NCBI RefSeq assembly: GCF_011761945.1
Contig: NZ_JAASQV010000001.1
Coordinates: forward strand, 620,001-684,000
Length of the DNA stretch: 64,000 nt
Direction of reading: 5' to 3'
Source: Sphingomonas leidyi
GTDB taxonomy: Bacteria > Pseudomonadota > Alphaproteobacteria > Sphingomonadales > Sphingomonadaceae
Shown here: positions 16,862-26,080 of the stretch, piece by piece
Layout of the letters: the number at the start of each line of letters is the position of its first letter
Numbering within the stretch: position 1 is the first letter of the stretch
The notes under the pieces: generated by a model
Seen by the model: only the letters and a program-made list of their open reading frames with translations
Database searches by the model: none
What the model was told of the DNA's origin: nothing
Position numbers and translations under genes: made by a program

Positions 16862-18424
16862 ATGATGCAGGTTTCGAGGCGAAGCGTGCTGGCGGGTGGC
16901 GCGGCATTGGCGGCGGTGCCGCTGGCGGTGCGTGCCGCATCCGGCGAAGCGGTGGTCGCGACGCGAGCCGGGCGGTTCGAAGGCGATCGGCTGGGCGGCG
17001 GCATGCTGCGCTTCCGTGGCATCCGCTATGGCAACGCCCCGCGCTTCCGCGCGCCGACGGCCGTCGCGGCGCCCGGCGCCGTCGTGCCCGCCCATGAATA
17101 TGGTCCGATCTGCCCGCAGGGCAGGGGGGATCAGCGCGCCTCCGAGGACTGCCTGTTCCTCAACATCTGGACGCCCGGTGCCGATCCCGCGGCCAGGCGC
17201 CCGGTGATGCTCTACATCCATGGCGGCGCCTATTCGAACGGCACCGTCACCGTGCCGCTGAACGACGGCGCGAGGCTGGCGGCGGCCGAGGACGTGGTGG
17301 TGGTGACGGTCAACCACCGGCTCAACGCGCTCGGCTATCTCTATCTCGCCCGCTTCGATCCGCGCTTCGCGGACAGCGGCAATCTCGGCCAGCTCGACCT
17401 GATCCTCGCGCTGCAATGGGTGCGGGACAATATCGCGGCGTTCGGGGGCGATCCGCGGCGTGTCTTCGTGTTCGGCCAGTCGGGCGGCGGCGCGAAGATC
17501 GCGACGCTGATGGGCATGCCGGCGGCCAGGGGGCTGTTCCATTCGGCGGCGACGATGAGCGGGCAGCAGGTGACCGCATCGGGGCCGCTCAACGCGACGA
17601 AGCGGGCCCAGGCCTATCTCGCCAGGCTGGGCGTGCGGGAGGGGGACCTCCAGCCCCTGCTCGATATGCCGGTCGAGAAGCTGGTCGACGCGCTGGACGC
17701 GACCGACCCGATCCTGGGCGGCGGCGTCTATTTCGGGCCGGTGCTCGACATGAAGTGGCTCACCCGCCATCCCTTCTGGCCCGACGCCAATCCGCAGGGC
17801 CTGGCGATCCCGATGATCCTGGGCAACACGCATGACGAGACACGCGCCTTCATCGATCCCAATTCGGAGAAGGTGCGGGGGCTGACCTGGGACAATGTCG
17901 CTGCGCGCATGGCGCCCGAACTGCGCATGGACCTGCTGCCCGAATGGGTGGTCGCCCAGTATCGCGCGCATTTCCCGGCCGATACGCCCGAGCAGCTCTT
18001 CTATCGCGCCACCACCGCCGGCCGGAGCTGGCCGGGCCAATGGCTCGAAGCGGATGCGCGGGCGGCGGCGGGGGCCGGGGCGACCTGGGTCTATCAGGTC
18101 GACTTCCAGTCGCCGACCAGGCCCGAGCGCGGCGCGCCGCACACGATGGACATCGCGCTGGCCTTTGGCACGCTCGATGCGCCGGGATCCTATACCGGCA
18201 CCGGCCCGGCGGCGCAGAAGCTGAGCGGGCAGGTGATGGGCGCATTCGCTGCGCTCGCACGCACCGGCCGGCCGGTGGCGAGGGGCCTGCCCGCCTGGAC
18301 GCCCTATGCCTTGCCGGGCCGGGCGACGATGCTGTTCGACGCGCCCAGCCGCCTGGCCAGCGATCCGCGCAAATGGGAGCGCGAGCTGTGGAGCCGGGTG
18401 CCGTACATCCAGCCGGGGAGTTGA
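16862..18424 (+). CDS. Secreted type-B carboxylesterase
   Basis: About 520 residues starting MMQVSRRSVLAGGAALAAV, a twin-arginine-type signal (SRRSVLAG). Family blocks: SEDCLFLNIWTP, the oxyanion-hole YIHGGAYSNG and the nucleophile elbow FGQSGGGAK, with the serine in GxSxG. A catalytic His in the expected C-terminal position is suggested by GAPHTMDIAL. ATG 16862 and 16865 both follow GGGAGAGG, and 16865 has the better spacing. It lies 42 bp after kdgK and probably belongs to the operon. It could remove acetyl, methyl or feruloyl ester groups from a plant or algal polymer before uptake; the substrate is inference. Confidence 0.85.
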   Translation: MMQVSRRSVLAGGAALAAVPLAVRAASGEAVVATRAGRFEGDRLGGGMLRFRGIRYGNAPRFRAPTAVAAPGAVVPAHEYGPICPQGRGDQRASEDCLFLNIWTPGADPAARRPVMLYIHGGAYSNGTVTVPLNDGARLAAAEDVVVVTVNHRLNALGYLYLARFDPRFADSGNLGQLDLILALQWVRDNIAAFGGDPRRVFVFGQSGGGAKIATLMGMPAARGLFHSAATMSGQQVTASGPLNATKRAQAYLARLGVREGDLQPLLDMPVEKLVDALDATDPILGGGVYFGPVLDMKWLTRHPFWPDANPQGLAIPMILGNTHDETRAFIDPNSEKVRGLTWDNVAARMAPELRMDLLPEWVVAQYRAHFPADTPEQLFYRATTAGRSWPGQWLEADARAAAGAGATWVYQVDFQSPTRPERGAPHTMDIALAFGTLDAPGSYTGTGPAAQKLSGQVMGAFAALARTGRPVARGLPAWTPYALPGRATMLFDAPSRLASDPRKWERELWSRVPYIQPGS

Positions 18425-18433
18425 GCCGGTAAA

Positions 18434-18449
18434 TTGACACCGATGGCCA
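18434..18449. promoter_or_regulatory. LacI-type operator candidate D (upstream of lacI-type gene)
   Basis: TTGACACCGATGGCCA shares TTGACACCG with site A but its right half is weaker. It sits 57 bp upstream of the LacI-family start, in the right place for autoregulation. A GATAAT hexamer follows at 18462-18467. Confidence 0.4.
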
Positions 18450-18506
18450 ATTCGCCCGGCCGATAATATCGTATCGCTTTGTCCTGCAAGCCATTATGTT
18501 CGCGGG

Positions 18507-19541
18507 ATGGAGAGAACCGGAAAGCCCACGATCAACGACGTCGCCCGTATCGCCGGCGTCTCGAAGAAGACCGTCAGCCGGGTGATCAATCGCTCGCCGT
18601 TGCTCAATGGAGACACGCGCGCGAAGGTCGAGCAGGTGATCAGCGAGCTGGGCTATGTCCCCAATGTCCAGGCGCGCGCGCTGGCGCTGCGCCGCAACTT
18701 CCTGATCGGCCTGATCCACGACAATCCCAATGCGCAGATGGTGATGAACGTCCAGGCCGGCATGCTCGAGGCGATGCGCGACACCGAGTTCGAGCTGATC
18801 GTCCGCCCGATCGACCGGGGCAGCTCGACCATGCTCGAGGACGTGCGCAACTTCCTCGAGCGCCAGCGGCTCTATGGCGTGATGTTCCTGCCGCCCGTCT
18901 CGGAGAACGAAATGGTGGCGGAGCTCTGCCGCGAGCTCGGCATCCGCTATGTCCGCATGGGATCCGCCACGCTGGACGCGTCCGAGCACATGGTCGCCTC
19001 GAACGATTGCGACGTGGTGACCGAGGCAGTGAACCATCTGATCTCGCTCGGCCATCGCCGCATCGGCCTGATCGCCGGCCCGCACGGCTTCCGTTCCGCG
19101 CGCGAGCGCCGCAAGGGCTTCGAGAATGCGCTGGAGGGGGCGGGGATCAAGCTGCCGCGCAGCCTGATCGCCGACGGCAACTACACGTTCGAGACCGGGC
19201 TGGCCGCCGCCGACCGGCTGCTCGACCTGTCGCCGCGCCCCACCGCGATCTTCGCCTCGAACGACGAGATGGCCGCCGCCACGCTCCATGCCGCGCGCCG
19301 CCGGGGCATGAGCGTGCCCGAGGACCTGTCGATCGTCGGCTTCGACGATACCGCCATCGCCTCGCACATCTGGCCGCCGCTCACCACGGTGCACTGGCCG
19401 ATCATCTCGATGGCGCGCTCGGCGGCGCTGAAGCTGCTGGCGGACTTCTTCGGGGACGACGGCAATGCCGTGGAGGAGCCGTCGCTCTTCCCCTCGACGC
19501 TGATCCACCGCGCCTCGGTCGCGCCGCCGCGCGAGGGATAG
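18507..19541 (+). CDS. LacI-family transcriptional regulator
   Basis: A 344-residue regulator. The N-terminal helix-turn-helix TINDVARIAGVSKKTVSRVI spans residues 8-27, and a hinge helix follows (YVPNVQARALALRR). Then comes a periplasmic-binding-protein-like sensor domain with FASNDEMAAATLHAARRRG and DLSIVGFDDTAIASHIWPPLTT near the C-terminus. It is the only sugar-type regulator in the locus. Four operator-like palindromes lie before it, before the LamG-like gene, before the catabolic operon and before the next TonB receptor. It is likely a local repressor induced by a uronate or KDG-like metabolite; the inducer is unknown. Confidence 0.92.
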   Translation: MERTGKPTINDVARIAGVSKKTVSRVINRSPLLNGDTRAKVEQVISELGYVPNVQARALALRRNFLIGLIHDNPNAQMVMNVQAGMLEAMRDTEFELIVRPIDRGSSTMLEDVRNFLERQRLYGVMFLPPVSENEMVAELCRELGIRYVRMGSATLDASEHMVASNDCDVVTEAVNHLISLGHRRIGLIAGPHGFRSARERRKGFENALEGAGIKLPRSLIADGNYTFETGLAAADRLLDLSPRPTAIFASNDEMAAATLHAARRRGMSVPEDLSIVGFDDTAIASHIWPPLTTVHWPIISMARSAALKLLADFFGDDGNAVEEPSLFPSTLIHRASVAPPREG

Positions 19542-19564
19542 ATTCGAGCGCCAATCGGCAAATG

Positions 19565-19593
19565 CCGTCATCCCGGCGAAGGCGGGATGACGG
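19565..19593. repeat. Palindromic intergenic repeat, copy 1
   Basis: Arms CCGTCATCCCG.C and G.CGGGATGACGG form a long stem. This is a divergent member of the GTCATCCC...GGGATGAC family also found at 23426, 29830 and 40788. It lies just after the LacI-type gene stop and may end its transcript. Confidence 0.65.
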
Positions 19594-19725
19594 CGGAGAA
19601 TGCGAAGGGGGCGCCATCGCCCGCCGGCAACCGGCTCGAAAGGCCGCCTGAAACCCACGCTGCACGGCGGCATTTCCCCGATGTTGCTGAAATGCCGCAA
19701 TCGTCCGATTGTGACATTTTGTTCA

Positions 19726-19741
19726 ATGACACCGGTTGACA
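19726..19741. promoter_or_regulatory. LacI-type operator candidate C
   Basis: ATGACACCGGTTGACA matches sites A and B over TGACACCGGT. It lies about 235 bp upstream of the TonB receptor start and overlaps a TTGACA that could serve as a -35 element, which fits repression. Confidence 0.55.
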
Positions 19742-19974
19742 CACAGGGGTGGTAGCGCGATCAATGGAGTGAACAAGCGTGGCTGAATACGCTTGCGCCC
19801 AAGTGGACGCGAAGATCCGCAAGAGGGGCGTGGGAGGGGGCAAGTCGCGACATGGCTGGATCTTGCGGAACGGCTCGCGTCGTTTTCCGCAGTGCTGCGT
19901 CGCACCCTGATTCCAGGCTCCGCCGGGCGCATCGACTCATGCTTGTCGATGAGAGGACTTTGGGGGAGGAAACC

Positions 19975-22900
19975 ATGCTTTCTATCGCTGACACCCTTGC
20001 CGCGCGCCGTTCGGCGTTGCGCGGCACGACGGCGCTGGGTGCGCTCGGCATGGCGCTGCTGACGGCGGCGCCGGCCTGGGCACAGGCCACCGAGACCGCC
20101 GCCGCGGCGACTGTCGCCGCGCAGGACGATCCGCAAGCCGCGCCGCAGGACCAGACGGAAAGCGGCGACCTGATTGTTGTCACCGGTTTCCGCGCTTCGC
20201 TGGCCAGCTCGGTCAACATCAAGCGCAATTCGAACCAGATCGTCGACGCGATCACCGCCGAGGACATCGCCGACTTCCCGGACGCGAACCTGGCGGAATC
20301 GATCCAGCGGCTGCCCGGCGTCTCGATCGACCGCGACAATGGCGAGGGCCGCACGATCACCGTGCGCGGCCTGGGCGGCGACTTCCAGATGGTCCGCCTC
20401 AACGGCGCCGATGCGCAGAACGTCTCGGGCGGCAACCAGTCCGATGCCGGCGCGAACCGCTCGCGCGGCTTCGACTTCAACACCTTCGCTTCCGAGCTGT
20501 TCGGCGGCATCAAGGTGACCAAGTCGACTGCAGCGGAGAATGACGAAGGCTCGCTCGGCGCGATCATCGACCTGACCACCGGCCGCCCGCTTTCCTACAA
20601 GAAGAACCGCTTCGCCGTGGGGGCCGAGGCCGAGTATCGCGAGAACGGCAAGAAGTGGAACCCGCGCTTCACCGGCCTCGCCTCGGTGCGGGTGACCGAC
20701 AATTTCGGCATCCTCGTCTCGGGCGCGTACCAGAAGCAGGAACAGCAGATCGACGCCTATCGCCGCAACATCGGCGTGTTCGAATATGCCTATCGCAACT
20801 CGCAGATCGCCGGCGTGACGCCGAACGTGTTCGGCTTCGCCCGCCCGAGCAACCAGGGCACCGGCGCCACCTTCGGCTCGGACCCGGCGGCCTATGCGCT
20901 GGTCACGCCGACCACGATCATCCCGGGCCTGCCCTCGGTCGGCCGCCAATATCTGGACTATGAGCGGATCGGCGCCACCGCGACGATGCAATGGAAGCCG
21001 GGCCCGGGCACCGAGATCACGCTGGACGGCGTCTTCTCGCGCTACGACCAGAACAGCAACAACACCGGCATCACGCCGATCGGCCTCAACCGCAACGGCA
21101 CCAATGCGCGCGTGGTGGGGACGGGCACCAACGGGCTGCGCGCGATCGGCACCGCCAATGGCTATGCCGACCGCGTGGCACTCTATGCGAACTGCGTGCC
21201 CAGCGCGATCATCGACTGCAATGGCGATCAGGCGGGCAACGGCGTCGGCCAGGCGCCGCTCGCCGGCTATTACAACAGCCTCAACCCGAACAACCTCAAT
21301 CCGTTCGACTATTACAACAATCCCGCCTCGCCGGGCTATGTCGCGACCGCCAACCAGATCGGCTATTACAACGAGCTGCTCGGCCGCCCGAACACCAAGA
21401 TCCGCGAGGCGCATGTCAACAGCGCCGGCCAGGCCGATTATCTCGTCCTCGACGATGTCGACTGGCGCAGCTTCGCCGATACCCAGTTCGGCCGGACCGA
21501 TTTCAAGCAGGTGACGCTGAACGTCCATCAGGAACTCGCGCCGGGCCTTTATGCCGATGCGACCGGCGGCTGGTCGAAATCGCAATTCCGCGCCTATGGC
21601 CTGCTTGCCGAGTTCAACGCGATCGACCAGGACGGCTACACGTTCGACGAGCGCGCCGGCGGGAAGATGCCGGTGTTCAAGCCGGGCTTCGACGTGGCGA
21701 ACCCGAACAGCTGGACGCTGGTGAAGGGCCTGTCGACGATCCGCTACTTCACCAACACCGTGGACAACGAGTTCAAGGTGGCGCGGGTGAATTTCACCTA
21801 TGAAGCGTTGCCCGAGATGTCGATCCGCTTCGGCGGGACTGCCAAGCAATTCGCCTATTCCGGCGATCAGGGCCGCCGCAACCAGTCGATCGAGGCGATC
21901 AACCCGACGCTGGCCGAGGCGCGGCTGGGCATCACCGATCTCGGCCAGACCATTGGCTTCGGCCAGGGGCTGAACGTGACGCAGGGCACGCCGACCAGCT
22001 ATTATGCGCCCGATATCAAGAAGTTCATCAATCAGTTCGGCATCAACTGCAACTGCGTGAACAAATGGGGCGATTTCCGTGCCGTGGTCGACGGGCGGCA
22101 GCGCTCGGGCGTGACCGAGAACGATGTGTCGGGCTATTTCCAGGTCGACTACAACGTCAACCTGCTCGGCCGGCCGCTGCGCGGCAATATCGGCCTGCGC
22201 GTCGCCAACACCCGCGTCTCGGGTTCGGGCAATGTCGGCGGCGCCGATGGCGTGGCGGGCCTCGCGGTGACCGCGAAGAACGAATATTGGGACTGGCTGC
22301 CCGCGATGAACGCGAACTGGGAAGTCGCCGACAATTTCCTCGTCCGCTTCGCCGCCTCCAAGGTGATGTCGCGCCCGCAGCTCGCCAGCCTGACGCCGGG
22401 CACCACTGCCTTCACCACCAGCCTGAACGCGAACGGCACGGCGCCGACGCTGACGGTGGGCAATCCCTATCTCAACCCGTTCCGCGCGACCAATCTCGAC
22501 CTGAGCTTCGAGAAATATTTCGCGAATAACGGCCTGATCGCGGTGAACCTGTTCAAGAAGAACATCGATACCTTCCCGCAGCAGGTCGCGCTCGAGGCGC
22601 CGCTATCGGCCGTGTTCGAGCCCGAGGTGTACCAGCAGGTGCTGACCTTCGTCACCAACCCCGCGCTGCTCGGCTACACCATGGCCGGCGGCACCTGGGG
22701 CATCCGCCAGTTCAAGGATGCGCCCGGCGGCCATATCAAGGGCGTGGAAGTCAATCTGCAGACCGACTTCTTCTTCCTGCCCGGCTTCCTGAAGCATTTC
22801 GGCGTGATCGCGAACTACACGCATATCGATTCCAGCCTGAGCTACCTGACCGGCACGGGGCTGAGCACCAGCCAGACGGTGTCGGGCACGGCGGTGAACA

Positions 22901-23301
22901 GCTATGCCGAGGGGCCGTTCCTCAACACCTCGCCGGACGCGTTCAACGCGACGCTCTATTACGAGGACAGCAAGTTCTCGGCGCGCGTCTCGGGGGCATG
23001 GCGGGCGCGCTACGTGAACCGCTTCCCGCTGGCGACGGGCACCTGCTCGGTGGGCACCACCACCGTGGGCGGCGGCCCGTGCAACTCGCCGGTGTTCGCG
23101 GACTTCGGCTATAACGAGAACCAGCTGAACATCGACTTCGCGATGTCCTATGCGGTGACCGACTTCGCCAAGCTGTCGCTCGAGGGCCGCAACATGACCA
23201 ATACGCCGCAATATCGCACCATGTATGCGGCGAACCCGGTCAGCCAGACCTATGCCAGCACCGGGCGGATCATCACCGCCGGCCTGCGCATGAGCTTCTG
23301 A
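19975..23301 (+). CDS. TonB-dependent receptor, Xanthomonas/Caulobacter type
   Basis: A 1,108-residue outer-membrane receptor. ATG 19975 follows GGGGGAGGAAACC and begins a signal peptide ending AWAQA. A TonB-box-like DLIVVTGFRASL follows, then the plug (AEDIADFPDANLAESIQRLPGVSI, ITVRGLGGDFQMVRLNG), then a large barrel ending in Phe (ITAGLRMSF), as expected for barrel insertion. It is close in design to the receptor at 1775-4645 but about 150 residues longer. An upstream LacI-type operator candidate places it in the uronate regulon, so it probably imports an oligouronide. Confidence 0.93.
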   Translation: MLSIADTLAARRSALRGTTALGALGMALLTAAPAWAQATETAAAATVAAQDDPQAAPQDQTESGDLIVVTGFRASLASSVNIKRNSNQIVDAITAEDIADFPDANLAESIQRLPGVSIDRDNGEGRTITVRGLGGDFQMVRLNGADAQNVSGGNQSDAGANRSRGFDFNTFASELFGGIKVTKSTAAENDEGSLGAIIDLTTGRPLSYKKNRFAVGAEAEYRENGKKWNPRFTGLASVRVTDNFGILVSGAYQKQEQQIDAYRRNIGVFEYAYRNSQIAGVTPNVFGFARPSNQGTGATFGSDPAAYALVTPTTIIPGLPSVGRQYLDYERIGATATMQWKPGPGTEITLDGVFSRYDQNSNNTGITPIGLNRNGTNARVVGTGTNGLRAIGTANGYADRVALYANCVPSAIIDCNGDQAGNGVGQAPLAGYYNSLNPNNLNPFDYYNNPASPGYVATANQIGYYNELLGRPNTKIREAHVNSAGQADYLVLDDVDWRSFADTQFGRTDFKQVTLNVHQELAPGLYADATGGWSKSQFRAYGLLAEFNAIDQDGYTFDERAGGKMPVFKPGFDVANPNSWTLVKGLSTIRYFTNTVDNEFKVARVNFTYEALPEMSIRFGGTAKQFAYSGDQGRRNQSIEAINPTLAEARLGITDLGQTIGFGQGLNVTQGTPTSYYAPDIKKFINQFGINCNCVNKWGDFRAVVDGRQRSGVTENDVSGYFQVDYNVNLLGRPLRGNIGLRVANTRVSGSGNVGGADGVAGLAVTAKNEYWDWLPAMNANWEVADNFLVRFAASKVMSRPQLASLTPGTTAFTTSLNANGTAPTLTVGNPYLNPFRATNLDLSFEKYFANNGLIAVNLFKKNIDTFPQQVALEAPLSAVFEPEVYQQVLTFVTNPALLGYTMAGGTWGIRQFKDAPGGHIKGVEVNLQTDFFFLPGFLKHFGVIANYTHIDSSLSYLTGTGLSTSQTVSGTAVNSYAEGPFLNTSPDAFNATLYYEDSKFSARVSGAWRARYVNRFPLATGTCSVGTTTVGGGPCNSPVFADFGYNENQLNIDFAMSYAVTDFAKLSLEGRNMTNTPQYRTMYAANPVSQTYASTGRIITAGLRMSF

Positions 23302-23425
23302 TCGCGTGGGGGATGGGGCGGCGCCGCGGGGCGCTGCTCCTGCCTCGCCGCTCTTGTCTGCACCTATCCATCCCTGTTTCGTCACCCCCGATCCAGGGTT
23401 CCTTTGCCGTGTCGCTCCTGACTCT

Positions 23426-23452
23426 GGATCCCCGTCTGCGCGGGGATGACGG
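23426..23452. repeat. Palindromic intergenic repeat, copy 2
   Basis: Arms GGATCCCCG and CGGGGATGACGG around a TCTGCG centre. It is placed between the convergent TonB receptor and kup genes, where it could act as a transcription stop for both. Confidence 0.6.
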
Positions 23453-23484
23453 CTATCGGGCGACATAGGGCATGGGATTGCAGG

Positions 23485-25383
23485 CTAAATCTCCACCTGG
23501 CTGCCCAGTTCGACCACGCGGTTGGTGGGGAGCTTGAAGAACTCCATCGCGCTTTCGGCGTTGCGGACCATCCAGGCGAACAGCTTCTCGCGCCAGATCG
23601 CCATGCCGGGCCGGGCCGAGGCGATCAGCGTCTGCCGCGCGAGGAAATAGCTCGTCTCCATTGCCTTGAACTTCTCGCCCACGGCCTCGCCCAGCGCATG
23701 GAGCGCAGCGGGGATGTCGATCTCGTCCATGAAACCGTAGTGGAGGATGATCCGGTAGAAGCCCTCGCCGAGCGGCTTCACTTCGGCCCGGGCTTCGGGG
23801 GCGACGTGCGGCACCTGTTCGATCGCGACGGTGAGGATCACCACGCGATCGTGCAGCACCTTGTTGTGCTTGAGGTTGTGGAGCAGCGCGGGCGGAATGT
23901 CGTCGGTGCTGGCGAGGAACACGGCGGTGCCCGGCACGCGCTGCACCGAATGGCCGGCGGACTGGATGAAGATCTGGATCGGCATCGCCCCCTCGTGCAG
24001 CCGCGCGCGGACCAGCCGGCGCCCGGTTGCCCAGGTGGTGAGCAGCGTGAAGACGATCGCGGCGACGAGCAGGGGGAACCAGCCGCCATCGGGGATCTTG
24101 GTGACGTTCGAGGCGAAATAGAGCCCGTCGATCAGCAGGAAGCCGCCGGTGACCAGCCCGGCCACCACCGGCGGCCATTTCCATACCGCGAAGGTGAGCA
24201 CGCCCAGCATGCAGGCGGTGATGAACATCGTGCCGGTCACCGCGATGCCATAGGCGGCGGCGAGGTTGCTCGAGCTGCGGAAGCCGAGGACGAGCAGGAT
24301 CACCATGATCAGCAGCAGCCAGTTGGTGAGCGGGACATAGATCTGCCCCGCCGCCTTGGCGCTGGTGTGGCGGATGCGCAGGCGCGGAAGGAAGCCGAGC
24401 TGCACTGCCTGCTGCGTCACCGAGAAGGCGCCCGAGATCACGGCCTGGCTGGCGATCACCGTCGCCATGGTGGCGAGGATGACGAGCGGGAGGCGGGCCC
24501 AGTCCGGTGCCAGCAGGAAGAACGGGTTCTCCACGGCTGCCGGATTGCTCAGCAGCAGCGCCGACTGGCCGAGATAGTTGAGCATCAGGCAGGGAAAGGC
24601 GATGTAGAGCCAGGAGACCATGATCGCCTTGCGGCCGAAATGGCCCATATCGGCATAGAGCGCCTCGGCCCCGGTCACCGCCAGCACCACCGATCCCAGC
24701 GCCAGGAAGGCGAGCATGGGATCGAGCAGGAAGAAGTTGAGCGCGTACCATGGGTTGAGCGCCCACAGGATGTCGGGGCTCCGCGCGATCCCGAGCACGC
24801 CGAGCACCGCGATGACGGCGAAATAGAAGACCATCACCGGGCCGAACAGCCGCCCGACCCGCGCGGTGCCGTGCGACTGGATCATGAAGAGGCCGATCAG
24901 GATGGCGATGCTGATCGGCAGCACCAGCTGCGACAGCGAGTCCTCGACCGTGGCGAGCCCCTCCACCGCCGACAGCACGGATACGGCGGGCGTGATGATC
25001 GCGTCGCCATAGAAGAGCGCGGTGGCGATCACGCCCAATATCGTCACCCACGGCGTCCAGCGCGTCTCGCCCAGCTTGCGCGCGATCAACGCGAGCAGCG
25101 CCAGGCTGCCACCTTCGCCCTTGTTGTCCGCGCGCAGGATGATGATGACGTACTTGACCGTCACCACCAGCACCATCGTCCAGAAGACCAACGAGAGCAC
25201 GCCGAAGATGTGCTCCCGGTCCACCGCCAGCGGATGATGGCCGATGAAGCTTTCCTTGAGCGAATAGAGCGGCGAGGTGCCGATATCGCCGAACACCACG
25301 CCGATCGCGCCGACGGCGAGCGTGCCGAGCCGATCCTGATGGCCGGGCGAATGGCCGGTTTCGGCGGTCTGCGTCGCGTTCAA
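23485..25383 (-). CDS. kup: Low-affinity potassium transporter Kup
   Basis: A 632-residue inner-membrane K+ uptake protein (KUP/HAK/KT family). The signature [20 protein letters not shown] is at residues 25-44, followed by about twelve membrane helices (for example [19 protein letters not shown]) and a hydrophilic C-terminal domain. It is thought to work as a K+:H+ symporter. It is divergent from the small-protein/kdp operon, so constitutive and induced potassium systems sit back to back. No regulator site was recognised between them. Confidence 0.95.
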   Translation of the reverse strand: MNATQTAETGHSPGHQDRLGTLAVGAIGVVFGDIGTSPLYSLKESFIGHHPLAVDREHIFGVLSLVFWTMVLVVTVKYVIIILRADNKGEGGSLALLALIARKLGETRWTPWVTILGVIATALFYGDAIITPAVSVLSAVEGLATVEDSLSQLVLPISIAILIGLFMIQSHGTARVGRLFGPVMVFYFAVIAVLGVLGIARSPDILWALNPWYALNFFLLDPMLAFLALGSVVLAVTGAEALYADMGHFGRKAIMVSWLYIAFPCLMLNYLGQSALLLSNPAAVENPFFLLAPDWARLPLVILATMATVIASQAVISGAFSVTQQAVQLGFLPRLRIRHTSAKAAGQIYVPLTNWLLLIMVILLVLGFRSSSNLAAAYGIAVTGTMFITACMLGVLTFAVWKWPPVVAGLVTGGFLLIDGLYFASNVTKIPDGGWFPLLVAAIVFTLLTTWATGRRLVRARLHEGAMPIQIFIQSAGHSVQRVPGTAVFLASTDDIPPALLHNLKHNKVLHDRVVILTVAIEQVPHVAPEARAEVKPLGEGFYRIILHYGFMDEIDIPAALHALGEAVGEKFKAMETSYFLARQTLIASARPGMAIWREKLFAWMVRNAESAMEFFKLPTNRVVELGSQVEI

Positions 25384-25564
25384 GGCGTGCCTTTCCCTGC
25401 CGGCTCCCCCTTCGGCGCCGTCGAGCCTCGCCTAGTATTCAGAGGTTTCGGCCGCTGCCAACGATTTTATGGAATCTTTATGCGGCGCCCGAACTTCCCC
25501 GTGGAACCTTAACTGGCCTCCGCCCCACATCGCCGCTCGCGACATCCTGTCCGGGAGATTCATC

Positions 25565-25870
25565 GTGGGTGCGTTGATGCGCCGTCTGGAAAGCGGAGCC
25601 GGGGGCTGGCCGGCACAGGCCGGGTTGCGGCTGGGCGGCGCGCTGCTGCTCGGCGGCTGCGCGCTGGCGGTGTGGGCGCTCATCGTCTCGATCCACCGCC
25701 TGCCGCTGCACAATGCCGACCCCGCCGAGTTCGGCGAGGCCGTTTTTTCCGTCATCGCCTGGGCGCTGGGCTGGGCGCTGCTGATCGAGGGACCGGGCCT
25801 GTTCCGGCTGATCCCCGTGCCGCCCCGTCACGTCCGCTTCGACAATCGGCGCCGCGATCGCCGCCAATAG
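25565..25870 (+). CDS. Small membrane protein upstream of kdp
   Basis: About 101 residues from GTG 25565, which is preceded by CGGGAGATTCATC; an ATG is available at 25577. Two hydrophobic helices are visible (AGLRLGGALLLGGCALAVWALIVSI and AVFSVIAWALGWALLIEG), then a basic C-terminal tail rich in Arg. I do not recognise a family. It lies 13 bp before the tiny gene that precedes kdpF, so it is probably the first gene of the kdp transcript. Confidence 0.55.
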   Translation: MGALMRRLESGAGGWPAQAGLRLGGALLLGGCALAVWALIVSIHRLPLHNADPAEFGEAVFSVIAWALGWALLIEGPGLFRLIPVPPRHVRFDNRRRDRRQ

Positions 25871-25883
25871 GGGAAAGAAGACC

Positions 25884-25967
25884 ATGAACGACCTGATCTG
25901 GCTGGGAGCGCTCGCAGGGCTGTTCCTGCTCACGCTCGCCTGCGTCCGCCTTTGCGACCAGGCCTGA
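25884..25967 (+). CDS. 27-residue membrane peptide before kdpF
   Basis: ATG 25884 after GGGGAAAGAAGACC encodes a single hydrophobic helix ending VRLCDQA. Small proteins of this type (a start like MxDLxWL, and a Cys-Asp near the end) commonly precede kdpF in proteobacteria. It sits 11 bp before the kdpF start. Function unknown; it may be an assembly or regulatory subunit of the Kdp complex. Too short for most gene finders. Confidence 0.55.
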   Translation: MNDLIWLGALAGLFLLTLACVRLCDQA

Positions 25968-25978
25968 GGAGAATCGCC

Positions 25979-26068
25979 GTGCCGCTGCCGCTCGCGCTCG
26001 CCGGGCTCACCGCCCTGGGCCTGCTCATCTACCTCGTGGCCGTGCTCGTCCGGCCCGAGCGCTTCTGA
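25979..26068 (+). CDS. kdpF: KdpF, small subunit of the K+-transporting ATPase
   Basis: A 29-residue single-helix protein starting at GTG 25979. It ends in the KdpF-type tail VRPERF, and its length matches E. coli KdpF (29 residues). It lies 12 bp before kdpA. KdpF stabilises the KdpABC complex. A short GAGGAGAATCGCC precedes the start. Confidence 0.85.
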   Translation: MPLPLALAGLTALGLLIYLVAVLVRPERF

Positions 26069-26080
26069 TCGGACTACACC

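Larger units (their letters stand above)
19542..19974. promoter_or_regulatory. 433-bp control region upstream of second TonB receptor
   Basis: No gene is seen here. The region holds a GTCATCCC-type palindrome (19565-19593), a LacI-type operator candidate (19726-19741) overlapping a TTGACA hexamer (19736-19741), and about 200 bp of likely untranslated leader before the GGGGGAGGA ribosome-binding site at 19962-19970. No convincing -10 element was recognised. Confidence 0.45.
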
